A DNA stretch of 64,000 nt from assembly GCA_025517465.1 (NCBI GenBank), contig JAOPKE010000005.1, positions 360,687 to 424,686 of the forward strand, written 5' to 3'. This document shows, in pieces, positions 1 through 7,541 of the stretch. Both the position numbers and the translations under genes were made by a program. The stretch's first letter is position 1. Every line of letters begins with the position of its first letter. Source of the DNA: Halobacteria archaeon HArc-gm2 (GTDB lineage: Archaea; Halobacteriota; Halobacteria; Halobacteriales; Haloarculaceae). The notes beneath the pieces were generated by a model. That model ran no database searches. It was not told the origin of the DNA and was given only the letters and a program-made list of their open reading frames with translations.

Positions 1-305
1 TCGGCCGTCTCGGGCGAGGTGACCAGTGCGTCGATAGAGGGGTCGGTCGATGCGATACCGTGCTCGTCGTCGAGGGTTCGAATCTCGACGTCGCGGCCCC
101 ACTCGTTCAGGGCGTCGAACTCTTCCCGGACCGCCGCTGTGCGGTCTTCGAGCGACGGGACCTCGCGCGTGCGAGACGACGTGGCCATCTCCTGGCTCGT
201 CACCGCGACCAGCACGCCCTCGTCGCCGTACTGCAGGGCGTGCTCGAACAGGTTCCGGTGCCCGTCGTGGATGGGACCGAACGTCCCCGCGACTGCGACT
301 TTCAT
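1..305 (-). CDS. coaD: Phosphopantetheine adenylyltransferase, archaeal type (partial, 3' end outside window)
   Basis: Transfers AMP from ATP to 4'-phosphopantetheine in coenzyme A synthesis (cytoplasmic). The 101 visible residues start at the ATG at 303-305 and open with MKVAVAGTFGPIHDGHRNLF. This holds the nucleotidyltransferase T/HxGH-type signature (here GTFGPIHDGH) near residues 7-16, followed by a region with VAVTSQEMA. The family is about 160 residues, so roughly the C-terminal third is missing because the gene runs off the left edge. The family assignment is firm from the signature and acidic archaeal context; what the missing end contains cannot be seen. Confidence 0.9.
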   Translation of the reverse strand, partial: MKVAVAGTFGPIHDGHRNLFEHALQYGDEGVLVAVTSQEMATSSRTREVPSLEDRTAAVREEFDALNEWGRDVEIRTLDDEHGIASTDPSIDALVTSPETA

Positions 306-396
306 TCTCGTGACGACGGTTCGCTCGGAGAGGGGATAAGAATCGGGTCGGACGTGGATGATCTGAGTACGAAACTGCCGGAGCAACCTCTGCAAA

Positions 397-751
397 CAAC
401 AAGAAAGCCCCCGGGCGTTCACGGGCTGCGAACCCGCCTGCGCTCCTCGTTGACGCTGTCGTTCGAAAGGCGCGCAGCTCCTTTCGTGATGACGAGAGAG
501 CTTCGCTCTCTCGAACCACGGTGCTTGACGGTTCTCGCTCCGTGAACGCCCGGCCCCTTTCAGTTCCGCCCCGTGGATCATCCAGTGGGTGGGACTGAAA
601 GGGGCGCCCAGGTGGCCGAACCCCGGCGAAGGTGAGCCGAGTGCAACGAGGCGAACGTCGGAAGACGAGCGAAGCGAGTCTTCCGGAATAAGCACCGCAG
701 GGAGCGCAGCGAGCCGCGGGAGGTCAGCCGGACGGGGCTTTCTTGTTGGTA
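397..751. repeat. Composite intergenic palindromic repeat element (copy 1, head-to-head)
   Basis: No gene is supported between 306 and 846. The stretch is bounded by a 15-bp perfect inverted repeat, CAACAAGAAAGCCCC at 397-411 and GGGGCTTTCTTGTTG at 734-748. Nested stems lie inside: CCGGGCGTTCACGG near 411-424 against 540-553, and GCCCCTTTCAGT near 553-564 against ACTGAAAGGGGC at 594-605. The layout looks like two head-to-head copies of one unit that runs from a TGGGACTGAAAGGGGC core to GGGGCTTTCTTGTTGGTA. The same core and end occur at 11386-11622, and the outer part recurs at 63283-63416. Open frames here are arginine-rich and look like chance frames. Confidence 0.65.
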
Positions 752-846
752 GTGGCGTCACCGAGTTCAGTTGCGGCGATCGAACCAGCTTGAAATTCCC
801 GTAGCCCCACCAGCCTTACCACCGGACCGGGCCGTATCAGAAGTCG

Positions 847-2244
847 ATGGCGAGCCTGGAGGACCCCATCGACATCGGCGGCCTCACGGTGCCGAACCGC
901 CTCTATCGCGCGCCCTTGCTCGAATGCGCGGGCAACGGTCCCGACGCCGTCGACCGCTTTCTCTCGGAACTCGAACCCACGGCGGCCTCGGGCGTTGGCC
1001 TCGTCTTCCAGGGGGCGAGCATCGTCAGCGCCGAGAGCGGCTGTGCGGCGCCGAACATGACGCGGGTCCACGACCCCGACTTCGTCGCCCGACTCCAGCG
1101 GCTCACCGACGCGATTCATGCACACGAAGGAAAGATATTTATCCAGCTCGGCCACGGCGGGTTGCGGAGCCTGGAGGTGTGGCACGCCGAGCATCGCCGG
1201 CGGAATCCCGGCGTCTCCCAGCTCGCGGTTTCCCGGCCGCCGTGGCAACTTCGGGCGCTAGATCACGCCGGACTCATCGACCTAAACCCGCACGTCCTCT
1301 CGACGGCAGAGGTGTACGACCTGGCCGAGCAGTTCGGTCGCTGTGCGGGCTACGCCGTCGACGCGGGCTACGACGGCATTCACCTCTCCGGGGCGAACAT
1401 GGGCATCGTCCAGCAGTTCCTCTCGCCGTTCTACAACCGCCGGGACGACGAGTTCGGGACCGGAGCGGACGGCCGCGGCGGCGTTCGCTTTCTGGAGGTC
1501 GTCCACGACGCCGTCCGCGACCACGCGGGCGACGTTCCGCTCGCGACGAAAGTGCCGGCAGAGACTGCCGCCCCTCCCATCGTTCGGCGGTCCCTCTCGG
1601 CGGCGGACGGCGTCGCCATCGCCGAGCGACTCGCGGCGGTCGGCTACGACGCGCTGGTTCCGGTCGAGGTCTCGACGTTCTGGGACATGAGCGTCGTTCG
1701 GGGAGCGTTTCCCGACCGGGCGTGGGACGCCGCGGACCTGCAGAACGACTACGCGACGGCCTTCGGCGGGCCGTGGCGGGCCCGGGCAGTCGAACTTCTC
1801 AATCGGTTGCAGGCGACGCAATTCGGCGACGAGTCGGGCTGGAACGCCGGGTTCTGCCAGGCCGTGCGCGAGCGGGTCGACGTACCAGTGCTCTGCGAGG
1901 GCGGGATTCGCGAGCGGGCGACGTGCGACCGGTTGCTCGGTGACGACGGCGGCAGCGGCGCCGATGGCGACCGAGCCGGTGCAAGCTGTGAGCCCGCGGC
2001 GGACCTGGTCGGGATGGGCCGGCCGTTCTACGTCGAGCCGCGGCTGGGAACGCGGCTGCTGGACGGGGCGGACGCCCTGTGCGAGAGCTGTAACAACTGC
2101 ACGATTCCGCAGGTGGCCGGCGAGCCAGGCCGATGTCGAACGCCGTCGGTCGTCCGCGAACGGGCGCGACTGGAGCGGGCAGGAGAGTATTACGGGCAAA
2201 AGCGGAACGAAACGGACTCGGGGACCGGTGCGGGCGAGGACTGA
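847..2244 (+). CDS. Old yellow enzyme family NADH:flavin oxidoreductase
   Basis: A 465-residue FMN-dependent oxidoreductase with a TIM-barrel, related to 2,4-dienoyl-CoA reductase and other old yellow enzymes. The N-terminus LTVPNRLYRAP is the usual opening; QLGHGG at residues 100-105 is the typical flavin-site strand. The C-terminal part has VGMGRPF and a cysteine cluster, CESCNNC at 412-418 plus C430, recalling the iron-sulphur cysteines of dienoyl-CoA reductase-like members, although the C-terminal NADPH domain of those enzymes is absent. A TATA-like AGCCTTACC lies about 28 bases before the ATG, so the message is probably leaderless. The substrate is unknown. Confidence 0.85.
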   Translation: MASLEDPIDIGGLTVPNRLYRAPLLECAGNGPDAVDRFLSELEPTAASGVGLVFQGASIVSAESGCAAPNMTRVHDPDFVARLQRLTDAIHAHEGKIFIQLGHGGLRSLEVWHAEHRRRNPGVSQLAVSRPPWQLRALDHAGLIDLNPHVLSTAEVYDLAEQFGRCAGYAVDAGYDGIHLSGANMGIVQQFLSPFYNRRDDEFGTGADGRGGVRFLEVVHDAVRDHAGDVPLATKVPAETAAPPIVRRSLSAADGVAIAERLAAVGYDALVPVEVSTFWDMSVVRGAFPDRAWDAADLQNDYATAFGGPWRARAVELLNRLQATQFGDESGWNAGFCQAVRERVDVPVLCEGGIRERATCDRLLGDDGGSGADGDRAGASCEPAADLVGMGRPFYVEPRLGTRLLDGADALCESCNNCTIPQVAGEPGRCRTPSVVRERARLERAGEYYGQKRNETDSGTGAGED

Positions 2245-2293
2245 GTCACTCGACCACCGTGGTCGGCGTCGCGTCTGCCGCGACGTCGCCGGA

Positions 2294-2656
2294 TCAGTCG
2301 GCGTGTTCGATGTACCAGTCGTCGATGTACGTGACCGAGCGGCTTCCGCGGAGGTTGTGCCAGTAAACCTGTACCCAGACGTAGCTGTCGTTCCCGCCCC
2401 GGTCGCACGTCCCGACGACTTCGCCGGTGTCGCCCTTTTGCCGGTCTCCTCCGGGACAGAGCTCGTGGAAGTCGCAACACCGGGTCATCGTCGGCACGTG
2501 GTAACTGGTTACCTCGACGATGTCGCCCGGTTCGAAGCTGGCCGCCGTCGCCGAGATGGACGCCGTCGCGATACCTGTGGCCCCGACGGCCCCCGTCGCT
2601 GCGGTTTTCCGTAACAGTGCTCGTCGGCTCATCTGCTGTGCGTCATCGTCTGACAT
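2294..2656 (-). CDS. Small Tat-exported cysteine-containing protein, unknown function
   Basis: 120 residues. The N-terminus holds a twin-arginine signal (SRRALLRK at about residues 10-17) followed by an alanine/glycine/threonine-rich segment, then a mature part of about 80 residues with four cysteines (RCCDFHELC and GTC) and aromatic beta-rich sequence (VWVQVYWHNL, IDDWYIEH). A strong AT-rich TATA (CTTTATATATTA on this strand, about 2683-2694) sits close upstream. No family is recognised; the cysteines could form disulphides or bind a metal outside the cell. Export is well supported, function is not. Confidence 0.75.
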   Translation of the reverse strand: MSDDDAQQMSRRALLRKTAATGAVGATGIATASISATAASFEPGDIVEVTSYHVPTMTRCCDFHELCPGGDRQKGDTGEVVGTCDRGGNDSYVWVQVYWHNLRGSRSVTYIDDWYIEHAD

Positions 2657-2827
2657 ACAGTTCTAAAAGACGTGTATTTAATATATAAAGTTTTTTCAGC
2701 CATCATTTATGGAGTGAAACGATCGTTGCGGCGCGTCTCTCCCGTCTCGTCTCGGCTTGACACCCGACACCGCGACGCCGGGCGTCCGGCAGAACGTTCA
2801 TTCCCGTCGGGCCGTGAGTGGTATCAG

Positions 2828-3676
2828 ATGAATCGCCCACCAATCCGGACCAGTACCGCGTCCCTCGCCGTGGACGGGGACGACGTCGACGTGCGCTACC
2901 TCCACGGCGGCGACGGGCCGCCGCTCGTCTTCCTCCACGGCATCGGCCTCGACGCCGCGGCGGTCTCCTGGCGCCACGCCCTCCCGGCGCTGGCCGACGA
3001 GTTCTCGGTGTACGCGCTCGACCTGCCGGGCCACGGGGAGAGTGACGGGGTCGACCGCACGTATACGACCGACTACTACGTAGACGTGCTGGCTGCGTTC
3101 CTCGAAGCGATGGGAATACGGGGTGCGGGGTTAGTCGGCATCTCGATGGGTGGTGCCGTCGCCCTGGGCCACGCGCTCGACGGCGGGTCGCCGGAGCGGC
3201 TCGTCCTCGTCGATAGCTACGGCCTGGGCGCGGACGCCTACTGGCGTCAGGCAGCGAGCGCGGCGCTGCGCATCCCCTTCGCGAGTAGCTTCCTCTGGGG
3301 CAGCGTCTCTTCACGCGCGGGCGTGCGAACCAACCTCCAGGGACTGCTCGGGTCGTCGGTGCCCGAAGAGCTGGTCGACGACGTCCACGGGACGGTGACG
3401 AGTCGGTCGATGGACGCGCTCCGGAGCTGGCAGCGCCACGAGTTCCGGCCCCACGGCCTGCGGACGGACTACCGGTCGCGGCTCGGCGGGCTGTCGACGC
3501 CGACGCTGCTGGTCCACGGCGAGCACGACCCGCTGTTCCCGGTGTCGTGGTCGCGCGACGCGAGTACGCGGCTGAGCGACGGGGAGCTACGGGTGTTCGA
3601 CCGGTGCGGTCACTGGGTGCCTCGCGAGCGACCGGAGCAGTTCAACGGGCTCGTGCGCGACTTCTGTCTGTCGTAG
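2828..3676 (+). CDS. Alpha/beta hydrolase
   Basis: 282 residues. Visible family features: the oxyanion-region HGIG (37-40), nucleophile elbow GISMGG with Ser106, acid Asp234 in GEHDPLFP and His262 in CGHWVP, all in canonical order for an alpha/beta hydrolase with a cap region around 130-215. An in-frame upstream start at 2672 exists, but the homologous part begins at the ATG at 2828 (MNRPPIRTST) and the upstream translation is basic and unlike haloarchaeal protein. Possible substrates are esters, lactones or C-C bonds. The proximity to the PHA cluster could suggest a depolymerase role, but no sequence evidence shows this. Confidence 0.85.
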   Translation: MNRPPIRTSTASLAVDGDDVDVRYLHGGDGPPLVFLHGIGLDAAAVSWRHALPALADEFSVYALDLPGHGESDGVDRTYTTDYYVDVLAAFLEAMGIRGAGLVGISMGGAVALGHALDGGSPERLVLVDSYGLGADAYWRQAASAALRIPFASSFLWGSVSSRAGVRTNLQGLLGSSVPEELVDDVHGTVTSRSMDALRSWQRHEFRPHGLRTDYRSRLGGLSTPTLLVHGEHDPLFPVSWSRDASTRLSDGELRVFDRCGHWVPRERPEQFNGLVRDFCLS

Positions 3677-3748
3677 CGATCGCGACGCTCGGGAGCGAAA
3701 ACCGTCGAAAATCGAAAGTAAGCGAGAAGTCGAGCCGCGTCCGTCCGG

Positions 3749-4369
3749 TCAGTCGTCGTCTTCGGGCAGGTCGTCGATCAGGACGACGGCCTCGCCGTCG
3801 ATGACGACGTCGCCCGCGTCGACGACGCGGGTGGTGAGCCGGAACTGGTCGTTGCCGAGATCCTCGACGATCTCGACCTCGGCCGTGACGGCGTCACCGA
3901 TGTGGACCGGGTTGTGGAACTCGAGATCCTGGGAGAGGTAGATAGTCAGCCCGGGCAGGCGCGCCAGCGCGGAGCTGATGAGCCCGCCGACGAGCCCGCC
4001 GTGGGCGATCCGGCTCTTGAACCGGGTCTCGCTGGCGAACTCCTCGTCGAGGTGGAGCGGGTTGGTGTCCCCGCTGGCGGCCGCGAACTTGCGCACGTCG
4101 TCGTCCGAGATGGTCTTCGTGAACTCGACGCGGTCGCCCACGCCCAGCCGGTCCGGGTGGTCTTCGCTCAGTTCGACGTGCCACTCCGGCAGGTCCTCGT
4201 CGGCCTCGATCCGCTCCGTCGGATCGGCAACGACGCCGTCCTCCTCGGAGGGATTGACGCCGAACGCGGCGAACGCGGCCCGGTTGGCCGCGACGACGCT
4301 GTTGAACATGTGCGTGGAGGTCTCCGTCCAGGTATCCAACAGCGTACTCCGGTGCGATTCAGAACTCAT
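3749..4369 (-). CDS. maoC: MaoC-like (R)-specific enoyl-CoA hydratase
   Basis: 206 residues. The hot-dog-fold hydratase domain occupies about residues 75-200, with the hydratase-2 signature Asp101/His106 in SGDTNPLHLD and the following AHGGLVGG. It hydrates trans-2-enoyl-CoA to (R)-3-hydroxyacyl-CoA, a precursor for PHA synthesis. The first 70 residues are an acidic extension. It is transcribed divergently from phaR; a TATA-like CTTTAATAG (complement of 4394-4402) lies about 28 bases before the ATG, so the transcript is probably leaderless. Haloarchaeal PHA loci commonly have a maoC gene at this position. A pure thioester-binding role is possible but the catalytic pair is intact. Confidence 0.88.
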   Translation of the reverse strand: MSSESHRSTLLDTWTETSTHMFNSVVAANRAAFAAFGVNPSEEDGVVADPTERIEADEDLPEWHVELSEDHPDRLGVGDRVEFTKTISDDDVRKFAAASGDTNPLHLDEEFASETRFKSRIAHGGLVGGLISSALARLPGLTIYLSQDLEFHNPVHIGDAVTAEVEIVEDLGNDQFRLTTRVVDAGDVVIDGEAVVLIDDLPEDDD

Positions 4370-4393
4370 CGACAGCCGTGTTTGGGACTGGTG

Positions 4394-4402
4394 CTATTAA
4401 AG
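4394..4402 (-). promoter_or_regulatory. TATA box of maoC
   Basis: Read on the minus strand this is CTTTAATAG, about 25-33 bases before the maoC ATG, the spacing expected for a leaderless haloarchaeal transcript. Confidence 0.5.
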
Positions 4403-4517
4403 CATGGTGGTGAATCGGATCGAGGCTCGTTGACGGGGTCACAGGGCCGTAAACAGGACATTCGACTGTCGAAGACGACGCTTCGAGGGCGATTTCGGGG
4501 GCGGAATCTGGCGATCG

Positions 4518-4545
4518 ATGGTAGCATATGGTAGCAGATGGTAAC
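4518..4545 (+). promoter_or_regulatory. Three 10-bp-periodic ATGGTA(G/A)C repeats, candidate PhaR operator
   Basis: ATGGTAGC at 4518-4525, ATGGTAGC at 4528-4535 and ATGGTAAC at 4538-4545 recur with an exact 10-bp period, one helical turn. They end about ten bases before a TATA-like CCTTAT (4555-4560) that would serve phaR (ATG 4591). Direct repeats in phase just upstream of a promoter are typical of a cooperatively bound regulator. The AbrB-type PhaR encoded immediately downstream is the obvious candidate, since the Haloferax PhaR is known to regulate its own promoter; binding here is inference. Confidence 0.5.
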
Positions 4546-4590
4546 GAGCGCAATCCTTATCCCTGCGAAGGATGTAGACTCTGTTGACAG

Positions 4591-4890
4591 ATGACCGACG
4601 AGGACGACGCCCTGCCGTGGACGCCCCCGATGTTCAAAGGGATGCAGGAGATGAGCGAGCAAGCGATAGAACGCCAGCAGGAGATGATGCAGCAGATGCT
4701 GGGCGCCGGGATGTCCGGCATGGACATGAACCAGCTCGGCGCGATGAGCCAGACGGCTGCGTTCAAGACCCGCGTGCAGAGCGGCGGCCGGATATCTATC
4801 CCGGACGCCGAGCGCGAGGCCCTGGACATCGAGGAAGGCGACATCGTGCAGGCGTTCGTCCTCCCGGTCAAACGTTCCCGAAACGAGTAA
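4591..4890 (+). CDS. phaR: PHA granule/regulatory protein, AbrB-type (PhaR-like)
   Basis: 99 residues. The C-terminal half (about 58-95) is a SpoVT/AbrB-type swapped-hairpin DNA-binding domain (RVQSGGRISIPDAEREALDI). The N-terminal half is a methionine- and glutamine-rich amphipathic segment with eleven Met in the first 52 residues, which may contact the polyester surface. In Haloferax mediterranei a protein of this build in the same position regulates phaRP and binds granules. The gene is first in the plus-strand PHA operon, two bases before phaP. Promoter and candidate operator lie at 4518-4560. Confidence 0.85.
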   Translation: MTDEDDALPWTPPMFKGMQEMSEQAIERQQEMMQQMLGAGMSGMDMNQLGAMSQTAAFKTRVQSGGRISIPDAEREALDIEEGDIVQAFVLPVKRSRNE

Positions 4891-4892
4891 TC

Positions 4893-5444
4893 ATGACTGA
4901 ATACACCACCCCCGTCACCACCGCGTTCCAGCTGCAGCGACAGTCGATCGAACAGAGCCAGAAGGTCTTCGAGCAGAGCGTCGCGTTCCAGAAGAACGTC
5001 ACCGACGCCGTCGTCGACAGCCTCGACAGCCAGGAGTCGGCCCAGCGCCGCGGCGTCGAGCTCGCCCAGACGGCCTTCCACAGCTACCTCGACACCGTCG
5101 AGGCTACCGTGCCCGGCGTCGCGCCGACCGTCGAGGAGGTCCGCGCGGCCGTCGACGAGCAGTACGAGTTCCTGCTCGAGAACCACGCCGAGGCGTTCGA
5201 GAACGTCGAGACCGAACTCGTCGAGCAAACCGACGCCTACGACGAACTCACCGAGGACGTGCTGACCGCGATGAACGAGCAGGTCGACCTGCTCGTCGAG
5301 GCCCACGAGGACCTCGAGGCACAGTCCGTCGAAGCAGCCGAGCAGTGGGGCACCCAGATCGAGGAGCTCCAGGATCAGGTCGAAGCGGTACAGGACCAGG
5401 TCCGCGAGGTCCAGGAGCAAGCAGCCGACGCCGTCGAGGCGTAA
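4893..5444 (+). CDS. phaP: PHA granule-associated phasin
   Basis: 183 residues, almost entirely predicted amphipathic coiled coil rich in Glu, Gln, Val and Asp, as expected of a phasin coating PHA granules. The ATG at 4893 follows the phaR stop by two bases; the frame is open upstream but that part overlaps phaR. Residues 11-20 read AFQLQRQSIE, almost the same as residues 12-21 of PhaC ([10 protein letters not shown]), suggesting a shared binding motif. The C-terminus is a heptad-like run (VEAVQDQVREVQEQ). Position between phaR and phaE matches haloarchaeal PHA loci. Confidence 0.88.
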   Translation: MTEYTTPVTTAFQLQRQSIEQSQKVFEQSVAFQKNVTDAVVDSLDSQESAQRRGVELAQTAFHSYLDTVEATVPGVAPTVEEVRAAVDEQYEFLLENHAEAFENVETELVEQTDAYDELTEDVLTAMNEQVDLLVEAHEDLEAQSVEAAEQWGTQIEELQDQVEAVQDQVREVQEQAADAVEA

Positions 5445-5486
5445 ACGCTCGCAGCTTTTTGTACCGCGGCCGCGATGTGATTCCCA

Positions 5487-6032
5487 ATGAGTAATTCAAA
5501 CCAGATGCAACAGGAGTGGGCAGAGATGGTCGAACAGATGAACGAGGCGGTCTCCGAGTCCGTCGAACAGAACATGAAGGCCCAGGCGGCCTTCGTCGAG
5601 TCCTGGGCGGACGCCGTCGAGGACTCCATCCCCGAGGAAGACGAGTTCGCCGAGGGCATCCAGGGGTACAACCAGGCCTACGAGGAGTGGATGAACGCCG
5701 CAGAGCAGATGCTCGAACGGACCACCGACGCCGCACAGGGCGAGGAGGTCGACCCGACGGAGTTCCGGGACATCTGGCTCCAGTCGGCCAACGAGGCGTT
5801 CAAACACGTCATGGGCACGAGCGCCTTCGCCGCCGCGAACGGCCAGCTCGTCGAGGCGATGATGGAGATGCAACAGGAGGCCGACGACATCAGCCAGGAC
5901 ACCGTCGCCCAGCTGGGCTTCCCGACGCGGGACGACGTCGACGAGGTCGGCGAACGCCTCGTCGAACTGGAACGACGCCAGCACTCGGTCGAACAGAAGC
6001 TCGACCGCATCATCGACGAACTCGAGGACTAG
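5487..6032 (+). CDS. phaE: PHA synthase subunit PhaE (haloarchaeal type)
   Basis: 181 residues, the non-catalytic subunit that pairs with PhaC in class III synthases. Haloarchaeal PhaE is about this size and shorter than bacterial PhaE. It is largely helical, with a glutamine/glutamate-rich N-terminus ([18 protein letters not shown]), a middle [11 protein letters not shown] region and a C-terminal coiled coil ([17 protein letters not shown]). The phaP-phaE gap of 42 bases contains a TATA-like CTTTTTGTAC about 28 bases before the ATG, so phaEC may have its own promoter. The stop is two bases before phaC. Confidence 0.92.
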   Translation: MSNSNQMQQEWAEMVEQMNEAVSESVEQNMKAQAAFVESWADAVEDSIPEEDEFAEGIQGYNQAYEEWMNAAEQMLERTTDAAQGEEVDPTEFRDIWLQSANEAFKHVMGTSAFAAANGQLVEAMMEMQQEADDISQDTVAQLGFPTRDDVDEVGERLVELERRQHSVEQKLDRIIDELED

Positions 6033-6034
6033 CC

Positions 6035-7477
6035 ATGGCGAGCAACCCCGCCAATCCGTGGGCCGCCGCGTTCAACTGGCAGCGCCAGTCCATCGAGGCG
6101 ATGACGGAGGCCGTCGACAGTTCACAGGCGGTCCCCGACAGCGTCGAGACGATGCAGTCCGTCGACGTCGGCCAGACCCCTAGCGACGTCGTTTACGAGG
6201 AGAACAAGCTGGAACTGCTCCACTACGACGCCGAGGCAGCCGGCATCGACGTGCCCGAGGAGGAGAAGGAGGAGATTCCCATCCTCATCGTGTACGCGCT
6301 GATCAACCGGCCGTACATCCTCGACCTGCAGCCCAATCGCTCGGTCGTCCGCCGCCTGCTCGAAGGCGGCCACGACGTCTACCTCATCAAGTGGAACGAG
6401 CCCTCGCGACTCGACCAGCACCTGACGCTGGACGACTACGTCAACCGCTACGTCGAGAACTGCGTCGACGAGGTCCGCGAGCGCTCCGGCCAGGACGCGA
6501 TCAACCTGCTGGGCTACTGCATGGGCGGCACCATGTCCGTCATGTACAGCGCGCTCCACCCCGAGAAGGTCAACGCGCTGGGCCTGATGGCCGCCGGCCT
6601 CTGTTTCGAGGACTCTGGCGGCGTCCTCGAGGAGTGGGGCTCGGACGAGTACTACGACCCGGAGACGATCACCGAGACGTTCGGGAACGTCCCCGCGGAG
6701 TACCTCGACGTCGGCTTCGCGCTGATGGACCCGGTCGACAACTACGTCTCGAAGTACGTCCGCTTCGCCGAGAACCTCGAGAACGAGGGGTTCGTCGAGA
6801 ACTTCGGCCGGATGGAGCGCTGGCTCTCGGAGGGCGTCGACGTCGCCGGCGACACGTACGTCGAGTTCCTGGAGAAGATCTACCAGAACAACGATCTGTA
6901 CCACAACCGTCTGGAGATCGGTGGCAAACGCGTCGACCTGGACGAGATCACCATGCCCGTCCTCCAGCTCATGGGCGAGTACGACCACCTCGTCCCCGCG
7001 TCGGCCTCGAAGCCGTTCAACGACGTCATCGCCAGCGACGACGTCGAGACCATCGAGTACGCCACCGGCCACATCGGCCTCTCGGTGTCTTCCTCGTCCC
7101 ACGAGGACGTCTGGCCCCGCGCCAGCGACTGGTTCAAAGAGCGGAACAGGGCGGCCGAACAGCGTGCAGCCGCCGACAGTGCGAGCGGGGCGGCCGAGCA
7201 GCGCGCAGCCGACGACGGCGCCGTCGACATCGAGATCGAATCGCCCGAGGAGGCAGCCGCCGAGGCCGTCGAATCGGTCGAGGAGCAGACGGACGAGGCC
7301 GTGGACGAGTCGCCCGACGTCTCCTCGGTCTCGGGCATCGGCCCGACGTACGCGGACCGCCTGCGCGAAGCCGGCGTCGAGACCGTCGCCGACCTCGCCG
7401 ACTACTCGGCAGCCGAACTCGCAGAGATCGCCCAGACCAGCGAGACGCGCGCACAGGACTGGATCGACCAGGCCTGA
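6035..7477 (+). CDS. phaC: Class III PHA synthase catalytic subunit PhaC with C-terminal helix-hairpin-helix extension
   Basis: 480 residues. It polymerises (R)-3-hydroxyacyl-CoA. The lipase-like box is GYCMGG with nucleophile Cys162; Asp317 in GEYDHLVP and His346 in TGHIGLS complete the triad. Residues about 372-428 form an acidic alanine/glutamate-rich linker, and 429-480 read as a helix-hairpin-helix-like module ([20 protein letters not shown]). Haloarchaeal PhaC proteins are known to have an extended C-terminus needed in vivo. Residues 12-21 share a motif with PhaP. The ATG lies two bases after phaE; a longer upstream frame overlaps phaE and is rejected. Confidence 0.95.
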   Translation: MASNPANPWAAAFNWQRQSIEAMTEAVDSSQAVPDSVETMQSVDVGQTPSDVVYEENKLELLHYDAEAAGIDVPEEEKEEIPILIVYALINRPYILDLQPNRSVVRRLLEGGHDVYLIKWNEPSRLDQHLTLDDYVNRYVENCVDEVRERSGQDAINLLGYCMGGTMSVMYSALHPEKVNALGLMAAGLCFEDSGGVLEEWGSDEYYDPETITETFGNVPAEYLDVGFALMDPVDNYVSKYVRFAENLENEGFVENFGRMERWLSEGVDVAGDTYVEFLEKIYQNNDLYHNRLEIGGKRVDLDEITMPVLQLMGEYDHLVPASASKPFNDVIASDDVETIEYATGHIGLSVSSSSHEDVWPRASDWFKERNRAAEQRAAADSASGAAEQRAADDGAVDIEIESPEEAAAEAVESVEEQTDEAVDESPDVSSVSGIGPTYADRLREAGVETVADLADYSAAELAEIAQTSETRAQDWIDQA

Positions 7478-7541
7478 ACGTGGGTCGACGTCGGGAACGT
7501 TTTTGCGGTGACCGATTTCCTAGTGGCGACCGCAAAAGAGA

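Noticed and set aside
60..545. Plus-strand ORF over the coaD region and repeat
   Set aside because: It is the opposite-strand shadow of coaD followed by palindromic repeat; no family resemblance.
771..1943. Long arginine-rich ORF overlapping the OYE gene
   Set aside because: Shifted-frame translation of a clear oxidoreductase; strongly basic composition unlike haloarchaeal proteins.
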